Below, in pieces: positions 10,030-21,209 of a stretch of 64,000 bases of DNA (its first letter is position 1; each line of letters starts with the position of its first letter). The position numbers and the translations under genes are program-made. The notes below the pieces were generated by a model. That model did not search any database and was not told the DNA's origin. It was given only the letters and a program-made list of their open reading frames with translations. Origin of the DNA: Dipteris shenzhenensis (taxonomy: Eukaryota > Polypodiophyta > Polypodiopsida > Gleicheniales); the NCBI GenBank assembly GCA_047967505.1, contig CM106539.1. One strand, given 5' to 3'.

Positions 10030-13000
10030 TTACATCAAAGAGCTTGGGATGTGGCACCAATAAGGTTGTGGATCCAACTTGCTAATCCAACCTTCACTAA
10101 TTTGACGCTGACGAAGGTTGCTAGGAAAGTTGTCTAGGGTCCATCGACCTCGAGTTTTCATATTAGGATATTTGCTCCAAATTTCCTTGATGGGGTTACT
10201 GGGAAGTGGTATCTCATCAAAATCATACCCATCATTGGAACTTGGCATGGGCGTACAAATTGGATTATTCGAATCCTAATATTCAAAATCAAATACTGTG
10301 TCATTTTCTGTTGATGGAAGCACCAGAAGTGTCGGAGGTGATGATGGGGCAGGGAGAGAATCGGGGGACATTGAGGAGAAATATGGCAGAGTGATAGTGG
10401 TGGAAGGGGGAGTAGAGGGGAGGGGGGGAAGAACTGGGCAAATGGTTTGAGTAGCTTGGTAATCCTCAAGGGTAGGATTAGCAAGGGAGGGGAAAAAGCT
10501 AGGTGTGAGGGGCTCATAAGTTTGTGAGTGTTGGGTTAGTTGAAAATGGTGAGAGGCATGAGCAAAGAGACGATGGAGGCAATAGATGTTAGGATGGAGC
10601 TTGGGGAAGGTTAAGAGGGTGGTAGCAATAAGGGTAAGTGAGGTTATGATGTTGGTTGAAAGAGTGGTTAGATATGGGAAGTTGGATGTGAGATAGGCCT
10701 TGTCATCTTCCGACACTTCTTTTTGCTAGTACGATGGGATGATCAGCTACATGGGTGGGATGTCGATTATGTCATGCCATGCAATTAATAGGGATGGCCT
10801 TTGTATCAATGGCAACAAACCTGCAATAATCCTGAGGGGAGGACTACCCATGAGGCAGACATATGCAATGAAAGCATCCGTCCTGAGTGTTATAAACCCA
10901 GCATGTGTAGACAGGCAAAAGATATTTTTCTCATCTTCAAAAAAGTCTTGGAAAATTATGCGTAGGGTTTTAGTCCCGATGGAACATTCCCAGTTGATTG
11001 TTGGATGAGCAGATATGATCCTGATTTGGAGTTGCTTCCATTGGATAAGCACGCGTGCATTGAGGTGATCTTCCAATTGTAGAGCAGCCACAAGCTCTTG
11101 GTACACCACTGTTGTGCATTGAAGTGGGGCATCATTGGTGTTCTCTTCCAATGCCTCATTGTTGTGCACTAGCAATTGGAGTTCAAGCTTGGAGATGATT
11201 ACTTTTTGGAAGTGCATCTCATTCATTTTTTCTTTGTATTGATGGTAGATGGTTGTGTATGCCTCCTTAAGCTTTCTCATTTGCAAGGTGACCTCTGCCT
11301 TTTGAGGAATGTCTTCAGTGGTATTGGACCATTGGTCCAAGACTTGTGATTGTGAAGTGCTAGCCTCTTGAATAGTAGCAAGTTGGTCTTTTAAGATTCT
11401 ACATTCCCTTGTAAGCTCATCAATGCTGAAGGCACGTACTGCCAAATATTGTTTCTTATCTTCAAGCTTGTCTTTACAATCCTGGAGCTCTTCTTCTTTG
11501 TGAATTAGAGTGAGTTGAGCTTGTGCCACTACCTCCATCTGTTGTGCATGTGTAGATGTCAAGGAGTTATAGTAGGTCTATAGGATTGACGTTGCTTCTA
11601 CTACCGCAGTCAGCTGTGTTTGACTTTGGTGGAGGTTGGAGGTCACATCCCTTACTGCCTTCTCTTGAGCTTGGAGAGCTTGGTTCATGCGCACTTCTTC
11701 TACCTCCTTCTCAACTATCTATGCCCGAAGTGCCTTGACCTCTATGGCGATTGCCTGGAATTGGTCTTCGATTTCTGATGCAGTCCGCCTTTCCAATTCT
11801 CTTGCATATTCTTCCTTGGCCAAGCTAGTGAATAGTTCTAACATTTGGATCATTTGGCTAGCTTGATGTTGGAGAATGACAGACGGTGATGAGGTTTGGT
11901 GATATTGTTGATACAAGTGGTGCCCATGTAGCCATCCCGATGATTCTGTAGTACTTGGGGAAGGTTGTTCCAATGGCATTTGTCCCTTGTGTACAATAGT
12001 CATACTGCTGATCTGGCACTAGCTCCCCTTGCGGCTCATCGACTGGCATGGCATCGATGGGTGGTTTGAGTGTTGATGTAGTCTCAGGCTCTGGTGCCAA
12101 TCTTTCCTCAGGTTCAAGTGCCGATATTGTCTCAAGCTCTGTTTGGTGCTATTGGTGGAGATTATTGGTTGCAGTTGTGCACCGAGCTGTAGCATCTCGT
12201 GGGGCAATTCCGCAATCCCGACCTCCAGAATAGGTACTTCTGCTAAGGCATCTGCACTTATCAATGTGATAGTTAGAGAAGTTGGTGACGGCTCCCATAC
12301 TAGTGAGAAGGGTATGTCCAACTCCTCAATTGGTTTTGGTGACGGGGGCAGAGTCATTTCTCTTTATTGTAGTTCTTTTTTGATGATTATAGCCAATAAG
12401 TGTGGAATTTTACATTTTTGGCCTAAAGAACCATCGAGTTTCTTGGTAAAGAAGATGATGAAGTGCTAGACCCAGTCTTGTTTTAGCTTCCTACTCAGCA
12501 AAACAAATGTGCGGAGTGGAAGGGAGCGATCTTTGCTGTACTTAATTACCAGGATTGTGGATAGGAATTGTGCTGCTTCCTTGAGGCGATGGTCAAGGAT
12601 TGTACGAAGCAATATGCCATCTCTATGAATCAGTGTGCCCTTGGTGAGGAGAGACTGTACTTCGATAAACTTTGCATCAACAAATTGTTTAGGGTATTTG
12701 CCACCTTGTTTTGGTAGTGAGAAAGCCCTTTGAATGACTGTACTGTCGAGGATAATGTTGAGTGGGTTTTGCTGTATAGTGATTGTACCGTACTTGCCAT
12801 CCTTTGCATTATTGGAGTAGTAAGAATGGAGAAAGTCCTTGATGTAAGTGGTTAGGGTAGGACTATCCTCCAAGGATTTGAGGCTCTCATGCAAACTACC
12901 TAGACCCCATTGCTCTAAGTAAGATGTTGCTTCCTGGGAAAGAGCATAAGTCAATGTGGGTGGCTAGACAAGTTCTAGTGATTGGGCCTTGTTAATGGCT

Positions 13001-13312
13001 GTGTAGGCCAGTTGTGACTGGGGTGGCATTTATTCTGCTTGGTCATGCACTGAATCTTCTTCAGAGCTATCGCTTTGGACCACGAATGCCTGTGGTCTCC
13101 GTGGTTGAGAGGATGTAGATGGCTACGAACTCTGGAGGGGTTCCTGTCGTTGAGGTGGTGGGCTCTTTCTGCGCATCCTCTTTAGTGGCGGCATCTTTTA
13201 TGAACCTGCATCCATGTGCATGTAGTGTACCATTGATCATTAGATTGATTGGCATGTCTGTATGACCTTTCTCTGTGTGTGTATGAGAGAGAGATCTTTT
13301 TTTATACATGCT
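10030..13312 (-). pseudogene. Extra coding region downstream of pol in the large gypsy element (Athila-like third ORF)
   Basis: Reverse-strand frames follow one another: 13309-13067 (short basic start), 12954-12466, 12357-12019, 12003-11719, 11562-10747, 10716-10276 and 10248-10030. The 162-residue frame at 12954-12466 (RAFSLPKQGGKYPKQFVDAK and ILVIKYSKDRSLPLRTFVLL) resembles in pattern the plant-transposon domain found downstream of pol in Athila-type elements; the match was judged by eye. 11562-10747 is rich in charged residues and looks like a coiled coil (HKEEELQDCKDKLEDKKQYL). The later part is Pro/Ser/Thr-rich. Frame breaks and stops suggest a decayed single ORF of about 1,000 codons. 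Function unknown; an envelope-like or structural role is only inferred from position. Confidence 0.6.
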
Positions 13313-13556
13313 TTGAGAGTGTGGAATGAAAGTGTGTGGTACAATTATTCATGCAATCATCTATGTGTCTAAGCAAAAGCGTGTGAGTGCATGTGACCTA
13401 GTAGCTAGGTAGGGACTAACTATATGCTTTTTTGCTGGGATTTTCATAGGGCAACTAGAACTCATTCATCACTTCTGAGCCCTAGGTAAAATCGGTTGGT
13501 GATACCTATATGTGCGAAGACGTACATATGCAAGTGAGTGCTCGTGATACAATCTA

Positions 13557-14702
13557 ATCCTAACTAAGGAAGACTTGGTTTTCCAAATCTTCATTTTTGT
13601 CAGGGATGGCTTGCGTATTGATGTAGTAGCACTTCAATCGGCTCCCGTTTATTGTTGTGTTGAATTGGACTCCATCCAATGTTTCTAGTAGCACAGCTCT
13701 GATGGGATTCATCTTTCATACTCGGTATGGTCCTTGACCTAGATACTTGAGTTTCCCCTTGTGTACTTTGGCATTGTATAACAGGACTAAGTCACCTTCC
13801 TTGATGTCTTTAGCTTTCAGATTTCTATCAAACCATGCCTTTCTTCTGCATTTTTCTATTGTCATGGCATGGTAGGCGACTAGTCTTGTCTCTGTATGCT
13901 TCTCCAACTGATAGAGCCTTTCTTTCAAGGATTCATGGTCACCCATGTGTTCCTGTACTGCGATGCATAGACTTGGTATTACAAATTCGAGTGGGACCAC
14001 AGCTTCAAGGCCGTACACCAATTGAAAAGGTGTGTTCCCTATACTGACCTTGAATGTGGTTCTATATGCCCATAAGGCAGCATTCAGTTTCTCTGTCCAA
14101 TCAGAATGCTGTGGTTCTACTACCTTGGTGAGAATAATGCATATTATTTTGTTGGTGGATTCTGATAGTCCATTCCCTTGGGGGTAGTAGGGTGTGCTTT
14201 TTCTATGGATTACCATGAAGCCAGACAAGAGTTCTTGGATTACCTCATTGACAAAATGTGTGCCTCTATCCGACGCAATTTCAATGGGGCATCCGAATCG
14301 GGTGATCACATTTTCGTATAAGGATCTTGCTATGCTTCTGGCATCTGCCTTTCTAACTACTTTAGCTTTAGCCCATTTTGTAAAGTAATCAGTGGCCACA
14401 ATGATGTAGCGTGCCTGTGTTCCTTTTGCTGTTGGATGTATGGGACCCACATAGTCAATCCCCCATTTTTCAAATGGTTTTTGTGCAACAATTGGTCTTA
14501 GGGGATTGAAGTCTTTGTTTTGTGGTTTAATAGTCCGTTGGCATACATCACAACCTTTTACATATTCATAGGCATGTGCCCATAGTGTTGGCCACCAGTA
14601 GCTTGCGAGGAGAACTTTTCTTGCTGTGGCTTCCCCTTGGAAGTGTCCTCCTGCAATGCCTTCATGGACTTCACTTAGGATTGGCATGATCTCATGAGGC
14701 AT
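13557..14702 (-). pseudogene. Gypsy integrase
   Basis: The zinc-binding domain (H and H in EVHEGIAGGHF, then CDVCQR) is followed by the catalytic core: Asp in KWGIDYVGP, Asp in ASDRGTHFV, Glu in GLSESTNK. All three acidic catalytic residues are present. The C-terminal domain reads GQGPYRV, meets a TGA at about 13714, and in the same frame continues to NGSRLKCYYIN and a final stop near 13557. This is the best preserved gene of the element, and apart from that one stop the frame is open. It would insert the element's cDNA into the chromosome. Confidence 0.88.
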
Positions 14703-15319
14703 TACACATCTTCTTTAGAATCAATTTTTTTGCATCTACTGCTTTCATATCAGGGGGTGGTCTTCCTACCATCAAGTACCCGATGATATCTCTGCACCAT
14801 TCTGGAACAACATCTATTTGAAATAGTGTTACATATGGTAAGTCATCTTCTACTCCAGTGGCTTCTTCTCCTGACTCGAGACATGTGATCGGCAATGTAG
14901 TGTTGGGCACCTTTGTGGACCACTATTTTGAAGTTGAATTCTTGAAGCAAGAGGAGCCATTTGGTTATTCTTTTTGTGGTACACGGATGGTTCACAAGAT
15001 AAAGTAATGCTTGATGGTCGGTGTAGAAGACAAAATCATTTGCCAATAGATAGTGTCAAAATTTCTTTACACTATACACCATTGCTAGGGCTTCTCTTTC
15101 TGTGGTTGTATAGCTGATCTCTACATCATTGAGTTGTCGACTGGTGAAGTAGAAGGGGTAGTCTTTCTTATGTTCACCAAGTTGACAAAGCACACTCCCA
15201 ATTTCATACTTGGATCCATTAGTATGAACATGAAAATCAATATCCCAATTGGGAGATATAAGGATGGGTGCTGTGATTAGGCGCCACTTTAAAACCAAAA
15301 CAACTCCATGGGTGACCAT
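14692..15319 (-). pseudogene. Gypsy RNase H and connection region
   Basis: 15319-15056 reads KWRLITAPILISP and HTNGSKYEIGSVLCQ, the start of RNase H with its first acidic site altered (Asp replaced by Asn in HTNGS). 15046-14843 continues with FYTDHQALLYLVNHP and ends in IADHMSRV. 14910-14692 is the short linker before the integrase (VTLFQIDVVPEWCRDIIGYL). A stop separates the frames, and about 40 residues before the integrase zinc site appear to be missing. Confidence 0.82.
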
Positions 15320-15960
15320 GAACTAGCATTTTGTTGGATTTAGGGAGATGCCATACTCCCTGCATTTGATTAGTACTTCTTCAAGACATTTGAAGTAGTC
15401 CTGTTTGTCTGAATGGATGCACAAATCATCCAAGAACACCTGTAAAAGCTTATTCAAAAATGACTTGAAAGTTGTGAACATGACTCACTGGAATGTGGTC
15501 GGGGCATTACAAAGTCGAATGGCACGACTCTATATGCAAAAATACCCCATTTTTTAGCAAATGTTGTTTTTGATTGGTCTTGAGGAGCAATTTGCACTTG
15601 GTTATAGCCACTGAAGCCATCCAACAAGCTATATATTTCGGATCCTGCCACCTTTTCCAACATTGTTTCTATTAAGGGTAGGAGATAGTGATCCCTAATT
15701 GTGGCGGCATTCACATTTTTGAAGTTTACGCATATTCTGAGCTTCTTGTTGCATTTAGGCATAATGACAATGGGTGAAACCCAATCAATGTGCTCTATCT
15801 CATAGATGAATCTGGCATCTAGTAGTTTTTCTAGCTCGTCATAAACCATGGTGCCATATTTAGGATTTGTGCGATAAGGTCCACATACCTTAGGGTGAGC
15901 ATCTTCCCTTATAGGTATTGTGTGTACTACCACTTCTGGTGAAATTCCTTTCATAGTCAC
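15320..15960 (-). pseudogene. Gypsy reverse transcriptase
   Basis: RT begins with HTIPIREDAHPKVCGPYR and EKLLDARFIYEIEHIDWVSP, then ICVNFKNVNAATIRDHY and YSLLDGFSGYNQVQI. The frame breaks near 15500, and the catalytic FLDD motif (VFLDDLCIHSD) lies on the reverse strand at about 15412-15442. Just after FMVTHGVVL, near 15300, the sequence jumps directly to RNase H; roughly 90 residues normally found between them are missing. No functional polymerase can be made. Confidence 0.85.
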
Positions 15961-16078
15961 AGTATTCCATTAGGAGTTCTTTGAGTTTGGTTTCATCTTC
16001 TTGACGAAGCTGTTTCCTAATGAAAACCAATTTTTCTTCCTCCCCTTCAAGGGTGAGGTTTATTGTCCGTGTTTTTGC

Positions 16079-16822
16079 CTATCCCTCATAGATTGGAGTT
16101 TCACCAATGCTATCAATTGCTTGAACTTCAGATTCTCTGAGTGGTCTTGGCATTGCTATTGGTGCACTACCACTTATATAATTCTTGAAGTATTCTAGCA
16201 CTTCGCGAAGATCGGCCTCTGATGGGGTTGAACTAGCTTGACATGTGTCATGTGTATTGGGTGGCATAGTTGCATTTATTAATTTGTTAGGCTCTTCTTT
16301 TCTTTCTTTTTCTGAAGTCTCTTGATCAAGCTTCATCCGCACATGTGGCTTATATTTCCGAAACTTCTTACGTTGGGAACTATGGGGTAACTTTTCCACA
16401 GGTAAGGTGTTTCCAAGTAAGGGTTCATTTGCTACGCATACTCCTTCCAGTCCCTCAGGAGACCATTCAAGAGGCGGTGATTTTGATTTTGAGGGAGCTG
16501 ACTTTGAAAGGTACAATTTGATGATCCTTGGTTGGACTCGTTCGAATTCATTGAAGTGCTCAGCCTTGGCTTTTCTACGATTTGCTCCTTCAGCTTTCTT
16601 GCAGGATCTTCTGCTGTTATTCAACTTTGGAGGTTCAACTTTTGGGAGCTCGACTGCCATTAGGGGATGCAGAATGGCTAAGTCATTATCAAATATTTGA
16701 CCTTCAATTTCAGCATTTGTAGCCTCTGTTTCAAAGTCCCAAGGAAAATCTGAGTCATCATTGGTATTGGTACCTTCTTCAGGTTTATTATCCCATTCGA
16801 GGTTAGCCATAAAGAATTGCAT
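16079..16822 (-). CDS. Gypsy polyprotein linker between protease and RT
   Basis: An open frame of 247 codons lies between the protease and the RT on the same strand. It is acidic at the start (EEGTNTNDDSDFPWDFETEA) and then rich in Lys, Pro and Ser (SKSAPSKSKSPPLEWSPEG). No enzyme motif is visible. Linkers of this kind are common in long plant gypsy polyproteins. It is probably part of the polyprotein and not a separate gene. Confidence 0.6.
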   Translation of the reverse strand: MQFFMANLEWDNKPEEGTNTNDDSDFPWDFETEATNAEIEGQIFDNDLAILHPLMAVELPKVEPPKLNNSRRSCKKAEGANRRKAKAEHFNEFERVQPRIIKLYLSKSAPSKSKSPPLEWSPEGLEGVCVANEPLLGNTLPVEKLPHSSQRKKFRKYKPHVRMKLDQETSEKERKEEPNKLINATMPPNTHDTCQASSTPSEADLREVLEYFKNYISGSAPIAMPRPLRESEVQAIDSIGETPIYEG

Positions 16823-17149
16823 CTCTAGATTGATTGGTTCTTCATGTGTCGGTAGAGGATCGACCTATAGTGCATTAGCATCTATCTATGAGAAGATGGG
16901 GTCTAATGAATGGCAATTGTTGATGGTTGCCAATGTTTGTATCCAATTATTGACATTGTTTTGTGAGTCACCTGCGATGGCATGCTGTTGCAGGGGAGCT
17001 GATTTGCTTGAGATTATTGTTGAAGATGTGTCATCCAATGATCTAGGCACAATTGGTTTAATAGCTCCTGTCCCCACATTCACCCTGACTGCAGTGTCTC
17101 GATTCTGGATTGTTAGTCTATCAGTTCCCCAGTCATGGACTGATGATTC

Positions 17150-17707
17150 TCATAACCAAGGACATCCCAGTAAGATTTGATAGGATTTTTTGGGGAGATC
17201 TAAGATTGTGAATTGAAGGGAAAAGCGGACTCCTATGATATTTGTGGACACGCCATTCACTATCCCCAAGGGTTTAGCCCATGAATCATCAGCAAGGCGT
17301 ATGTTAAAATTAGCCTTTTGCATTGGTGGGAGACCCCATTCTTCGTAGAGCTCCTTGGATAGGACATTTACACTTGCTCCACCATCCACTATGGCTTGGA
17401 CTTCATTATATGCCTTGTGGATCAAAGGCATAGTAATGTTGTGTATGTCATCTCTCTCACCCATCTGCATAGGGATATCTTCAATGTCATTCATAGGTGG
17501 AGGGGGATTTGCAAGTTTAATCCATCCTTTGAAATTCTCCCAGAGATTGGGACAATTCCATAAGAGGATTCCGATGGGAATTGACACAGGGCAACTCAGG
17601 ATGCTAGAGAGTGCGGCTCTTTCAAGTTGACGTGATGGTACATTCTGTTGTGGAGTCTGTTGTTGGAATAAAGGCTCGAGTACAATATCAATACTTTGCG
17701 GGGACAA
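17150..17707 (-). pseudogene. Gypsy aspartic protease
   Basis: The active-site region reads AIVDGGASVNVLSKELYEEW, followed by ADDSWAKPLGIVNGV and the flap and C-terminal strand ILLGCPWL. The catalytic Asp is kept, but the usual Ser/Thr of D-S/T-G is Gly, as in many Athila/Tat-type proteases. A conserved block upstream (PIGILLWNCPNLWENFKGWI) recurs in the relic at 28114-28338, which suggests related elements. It would cut the polyprotein. Confidence 0.82.
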
Positions 17708-17999
17708 GTCATGGATTGGGTCTTGAGCTTGTTTCTCAGCCTCAAATTGAGCTTGTTCATTTTGGACCCATTGTTAAAGTACCTGAAAATGAGCCTTCTC
17801 CACCTCTGCATTCGGGTATGGAGCTTCTTTTATTTGAGGCTCAGGAGTTGATGTGGATGAGCTCGGCTGCTCATTGCTTGGCAGAGGTGGAGGCACTTGT
17901 GCTTCCTTTTTCAGAAGTCGCTTTGGGTGGGGATTGGAATGTTAGGGTCCTTGGTGGCCTCTTTCTGTTGGCGTGTAATTACATTGACAGGTTGTGACT

Positions 18000-19464
18000 T
18001 TACACTTGCCGACCCAGACTTTGATGGTCCACCCCAATGATGCCGATGGGGATGTCAGGCTTAACCTTTGTTTGTTTTGGGATCTTATTTTTCATGGGAC
18101 AATCCATGCATGCATGTCCTATGCCACAATCTCTGCAGAGTGGTTGGAAAGTAGCTGGGCTACCACGATGAGGGCACTCTGCGATCTGGTGATTTTCTCC
18201 ACAAGTGTAACACTTGATTGGTGCTTGAAATGTGTTGGGTCGTACTTGATTTGCATAAACTGGTATTAGACCCTCTGCACCTTCTACATAGTACACTGGG
18301 CACTCTGCTTCATACTCAAATGGCGAGTCTAATTCCTTGGCTTGTAATTGATGTATTGGAACTACCTGAGGAGCTAGATTTGGTGCTCTTGGGTATGGTT
18401 GTGGATTTGGATTCCTGAGAAGTTGTGGGACTTGTGTCTGAACCGGTACAGGATTTAGCCTTGGAGTTGGGGGTGCTTGTGCAAGTGCTGGGTTACCTGT
18501 ACACTGGTATGGGTGCCACTTGGTATTGTTGAGGTCGAGGCAGGTTGTTGCGCATGTTAAAGATGCAACTGTTCTCATCATGGCCGCCGACGACGTAGAT
18601 ATGGCACCACAACCTTGGTGGTGGATTTGCTTGTGAAGTGATCTTGGCTCTTAGGACTGGGCACTCATTTGCTGTATGATTTGCTAGGCAGTGTGGACAC
18701 CAGACATTTTCTCGCCATGGATATGTCTGAGTTGGCGGTTGAGACAAGTGGAGTTTTTGATCCATGGCCTGCATCATATCTTCTTTCAGCTTCATGGTCA
18801 TGGCCTCTAGGTGATCTTCATTAGATGTTTCGGCAGTGTCCTTTGATTTACCCTTTTTCGAGTGCTTATCTCATGTATTAGACCTGTTGTCATCATTGCT
18901 AGTGTCTGAGTCGGTCATGCCATCCTTGATGTCAATGGCTGTCGCATGAGCAACATTGAATGTTTCATAGCTGCTTATATTTTTCATATCCTTTCGGATT
19001 TTTTTTCTTAGACCTACTATGAACCATGCCGTGAGGTACTTTGCATCTAGCCATGGGTCACATTTGGCAATCAATCTCTTCATCTTTCCCAAGTACGTGC
19101 GTACATCTTCTCGCCAGCCTTGTTCAAGCTTGCTTAATTGGAGAGTGGGATCATCTTGTAGCCTCTCTGTTTGAAAGCATCATTTGAATTCTGTTGAAGT
19201 AGGTCCCATGTGGTGCGTTCTTCCACGAGAAGGTCTAGGTACCATTCAGACATTTCATCAGTTAAGGCCATGGGATTGATCTCCACCTGCGCGGCATGCG
19301 GCATCAAAATGCTGGAGGAAGCGGGCTGGATCTCCCCTACCATTATATTTGGGAAGTTCCAGCTTTCCCAAGGGGCGTCGATCTTGATTGTTGTTATTTC
19401 TTTGATTGAAGAAATTGTCAGCCTCTGCATCGAGGTCGATATCCCCATCATTGTCATTTGTCAT
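18000..19464 (-). pseudogene. Gypsy gag, proximal module with several zinc knuckles
   Basis: 19464-19258 starts the capsid domain (LGKLELPKYNGRGDPARFLQ) and the reverse-strand frames 19457-19134 and 19092-18871 continue it (YLTAWFIVGLRKKIRKDMKN). 18801-18493 and 18581-18000 hold zinc knuckles: CPHCLANHTANEC, a damaged CHIYVVGGHDENSC, CYTCGENHQIAEC and CRDCGIGHACMDC. Three intact CX2CX3HX4C units plus one broken unit is more than the usual one or two. Several frame changes break the gene. It would form the particle and bind RNA. Confidence 0.82.
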
Positions 19465-21209
19465 GATGACATCTAGGCATGTTGGGGTGTGGAGGAGTTA
19501 GAGGGAGTGGTTGAATCTCAGGGGGGATTTGGCATAGAGGATTGGTGGGGGTGGTTGTTGCAGCGGAGTTATATGTGGATGTGGTGAGCGTTGGAGTTGA
19601 AGGCATTGGCCGAAACGTAGTTGCATGCAGATTGGGCGAGATTTGCCAAGGGTGTCTCTGCCACAAGTGCGGGTGTGGATGTAGCTTTGTTAGGAGGGTT
19701 AGAGTGGTGTTAGTTTGTGTAGGGACCATCGCTTTGTTGATATGTTTGCGTCTGTGCTGGGGGCAACATTCTAGGATATCTAGATTGTGATGTTTTGTGA
19801 TTTCCCCATCTAACACAATGTCCATAGCACAAGGCTTGCTGCGTTACACAAAGTCTTGGACATTCATTGGAGGGATGATTTCCTACACATACACTGCACC
19901 AAAGCATATCTCATCTTGGGTACAAATGTGTGTCACCTTGGGTATCTCTGTGAGTTGCAAACATGGCTTGAGGATTTAACCTCGCCATGATAAGACCTGC
20001 AAGCTCGTCTAGTTCATACCCTTTGCATCTTTGGGTGGTTCTTGAGAAACTTGGGATGAACTTGCATCAGGGTCTTTAGATCCCACAATCGAAGGTACTG
20101 ATGTTACCATGGTCTCATCGCCCTCTCTCATGTTATCTCCCAACCTAATTGCTTCCTTATTGCATGCTTCAAATGATGTAAAACTCAACACTGTGATTTG
20201 GTCATGCAATTTAGGACTTCTTGACCCCAATAAAAATTGAGGTGAAAGTTGTTCACTGCTGAGACTTTCATGGGGCTCACATCTTGCATTTAGATGTTCA
20301 ATTCTTGCTATGTAATCTAGCAAGGAACTTTTCTCCTGCTTTATTTGATTCAACTGATTAATAGGACTCCACGTTGGACCACTTTGGAGAATACTCCAAA
20401 ATAAATTCTCCTCTTAGGGTGGCCCAAGTGTCCCTCTCCTTAGGCTTGAGAGCTCGATACCAAGCCCTTGCATTGCCATCTAGCTGTATTCCAAATGCTC
20501 CTATTTTGTCACCATCGGAGATGTCTTCAAAGGTGGCACATACTTGTTTAAAGCGCTCAACGTAGATGATGGGGTCACCTTCACCTTGGGATTTTGTGTT
20601 CAATATGGCAATGGCTATGGATCTATTTCTAGACCCATGATTGTGTCTCTAGCTGGCAGGTACTGTAGCTTGCACTATGCGCCCCCCTTCCTATAGCTTG
20701 CACTAACGCTCTCAATGCTTCATCAGAAAAAACTGTCTGATGAATAGGAGGTGGCTGTGGGTATGGCATTTGTGGTTGACCTTGATATGGAAATGGTGGA
20801 TGTTGCAGTCTATATTGTTGTTGAGGTGGACTCAGCCTTCTGTATTGTCTCACATTTGGATCCACAAAGAATGATGTACTTGGCCCATCAGTCAATGGGT
20901 TTATCATTGGATGTGTTGGGGTAAACGTAGGACCCAATGTTATCAAGTTAAACCTTGCTCTTGGCCCTTGATATGCCATTGTTGTGGTTGGGAGTCTTGG
21001 AATTTGAGGTCCACCTTGAAATGATGGTCTTGGTCTAATTGGTGGTGGTGGAAACCTTGGGGAGAATCCCTCAAGTTGTTGCATCTTTGGGTATTGATGG
21101 TAATCTCCTTGAGGTTCAAATGGTCTAGCTTTTGAATCAAATTGGAAGGCAGTTCCTTATAGTAATCAAATTTTTTATTCTCCATACTATCTGCTTTTCT
21201 CTCTTGCAT
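19454..21209 (-). pseudogene. Second gypsy gag module, distal
   Basis: 21209-20943 and 21084-20629 form a Pro/Gln-rich N-terminal part. 20603-20358 is a clear retrotransposon gag capsid domain (DGNARAWYRALKPKERDTWA) and 20353-20009 continues it (EHLNARCEPHESLSSEQLSP). A zinc knuckle CSVCVGNHPSNEC lies in 19907-19710. This is a complete gag of its own, upstream of and in the same direction as the gag at 18000-19464, with no LTR, protease or RT between. Where one module ends and the next begins (about 19450-19700) is unclear. Confidence 0.75.

Larger units (their letters stand above)
13557..21209 (-). mobile_element. Large Ty3/gypsy retrotransposon, Athila/Tat-like (gag-pol part)
   Basis: Read on the reverse strand the order is gag, protease, linker, RT, RNase H, integrase, the Ty3/gypsy order. 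No chromodomain follows the integrase. The protease motif is DGGA rather than DSGA, as in non-chromovirus plant lineages. Together with the extra region at 10030-13312 the element exceeds 11 kb. Its own LTRs and primer site were not found: the left end abuts copia DNA and the right end runs into the LTR-like repeat at 21161. It carries several frameshifts and at least two internal deletions. Confidence 0.8.

Noticed and set aside
9740-10060. 106-codon reverse-strand ORF across the copia 3' LTR
   Set aside because: Most of it is antisense to the LTR. Only its first 35 codons or so could belong to the neighbouring gypsy extra ORF, and that is too weak to call.
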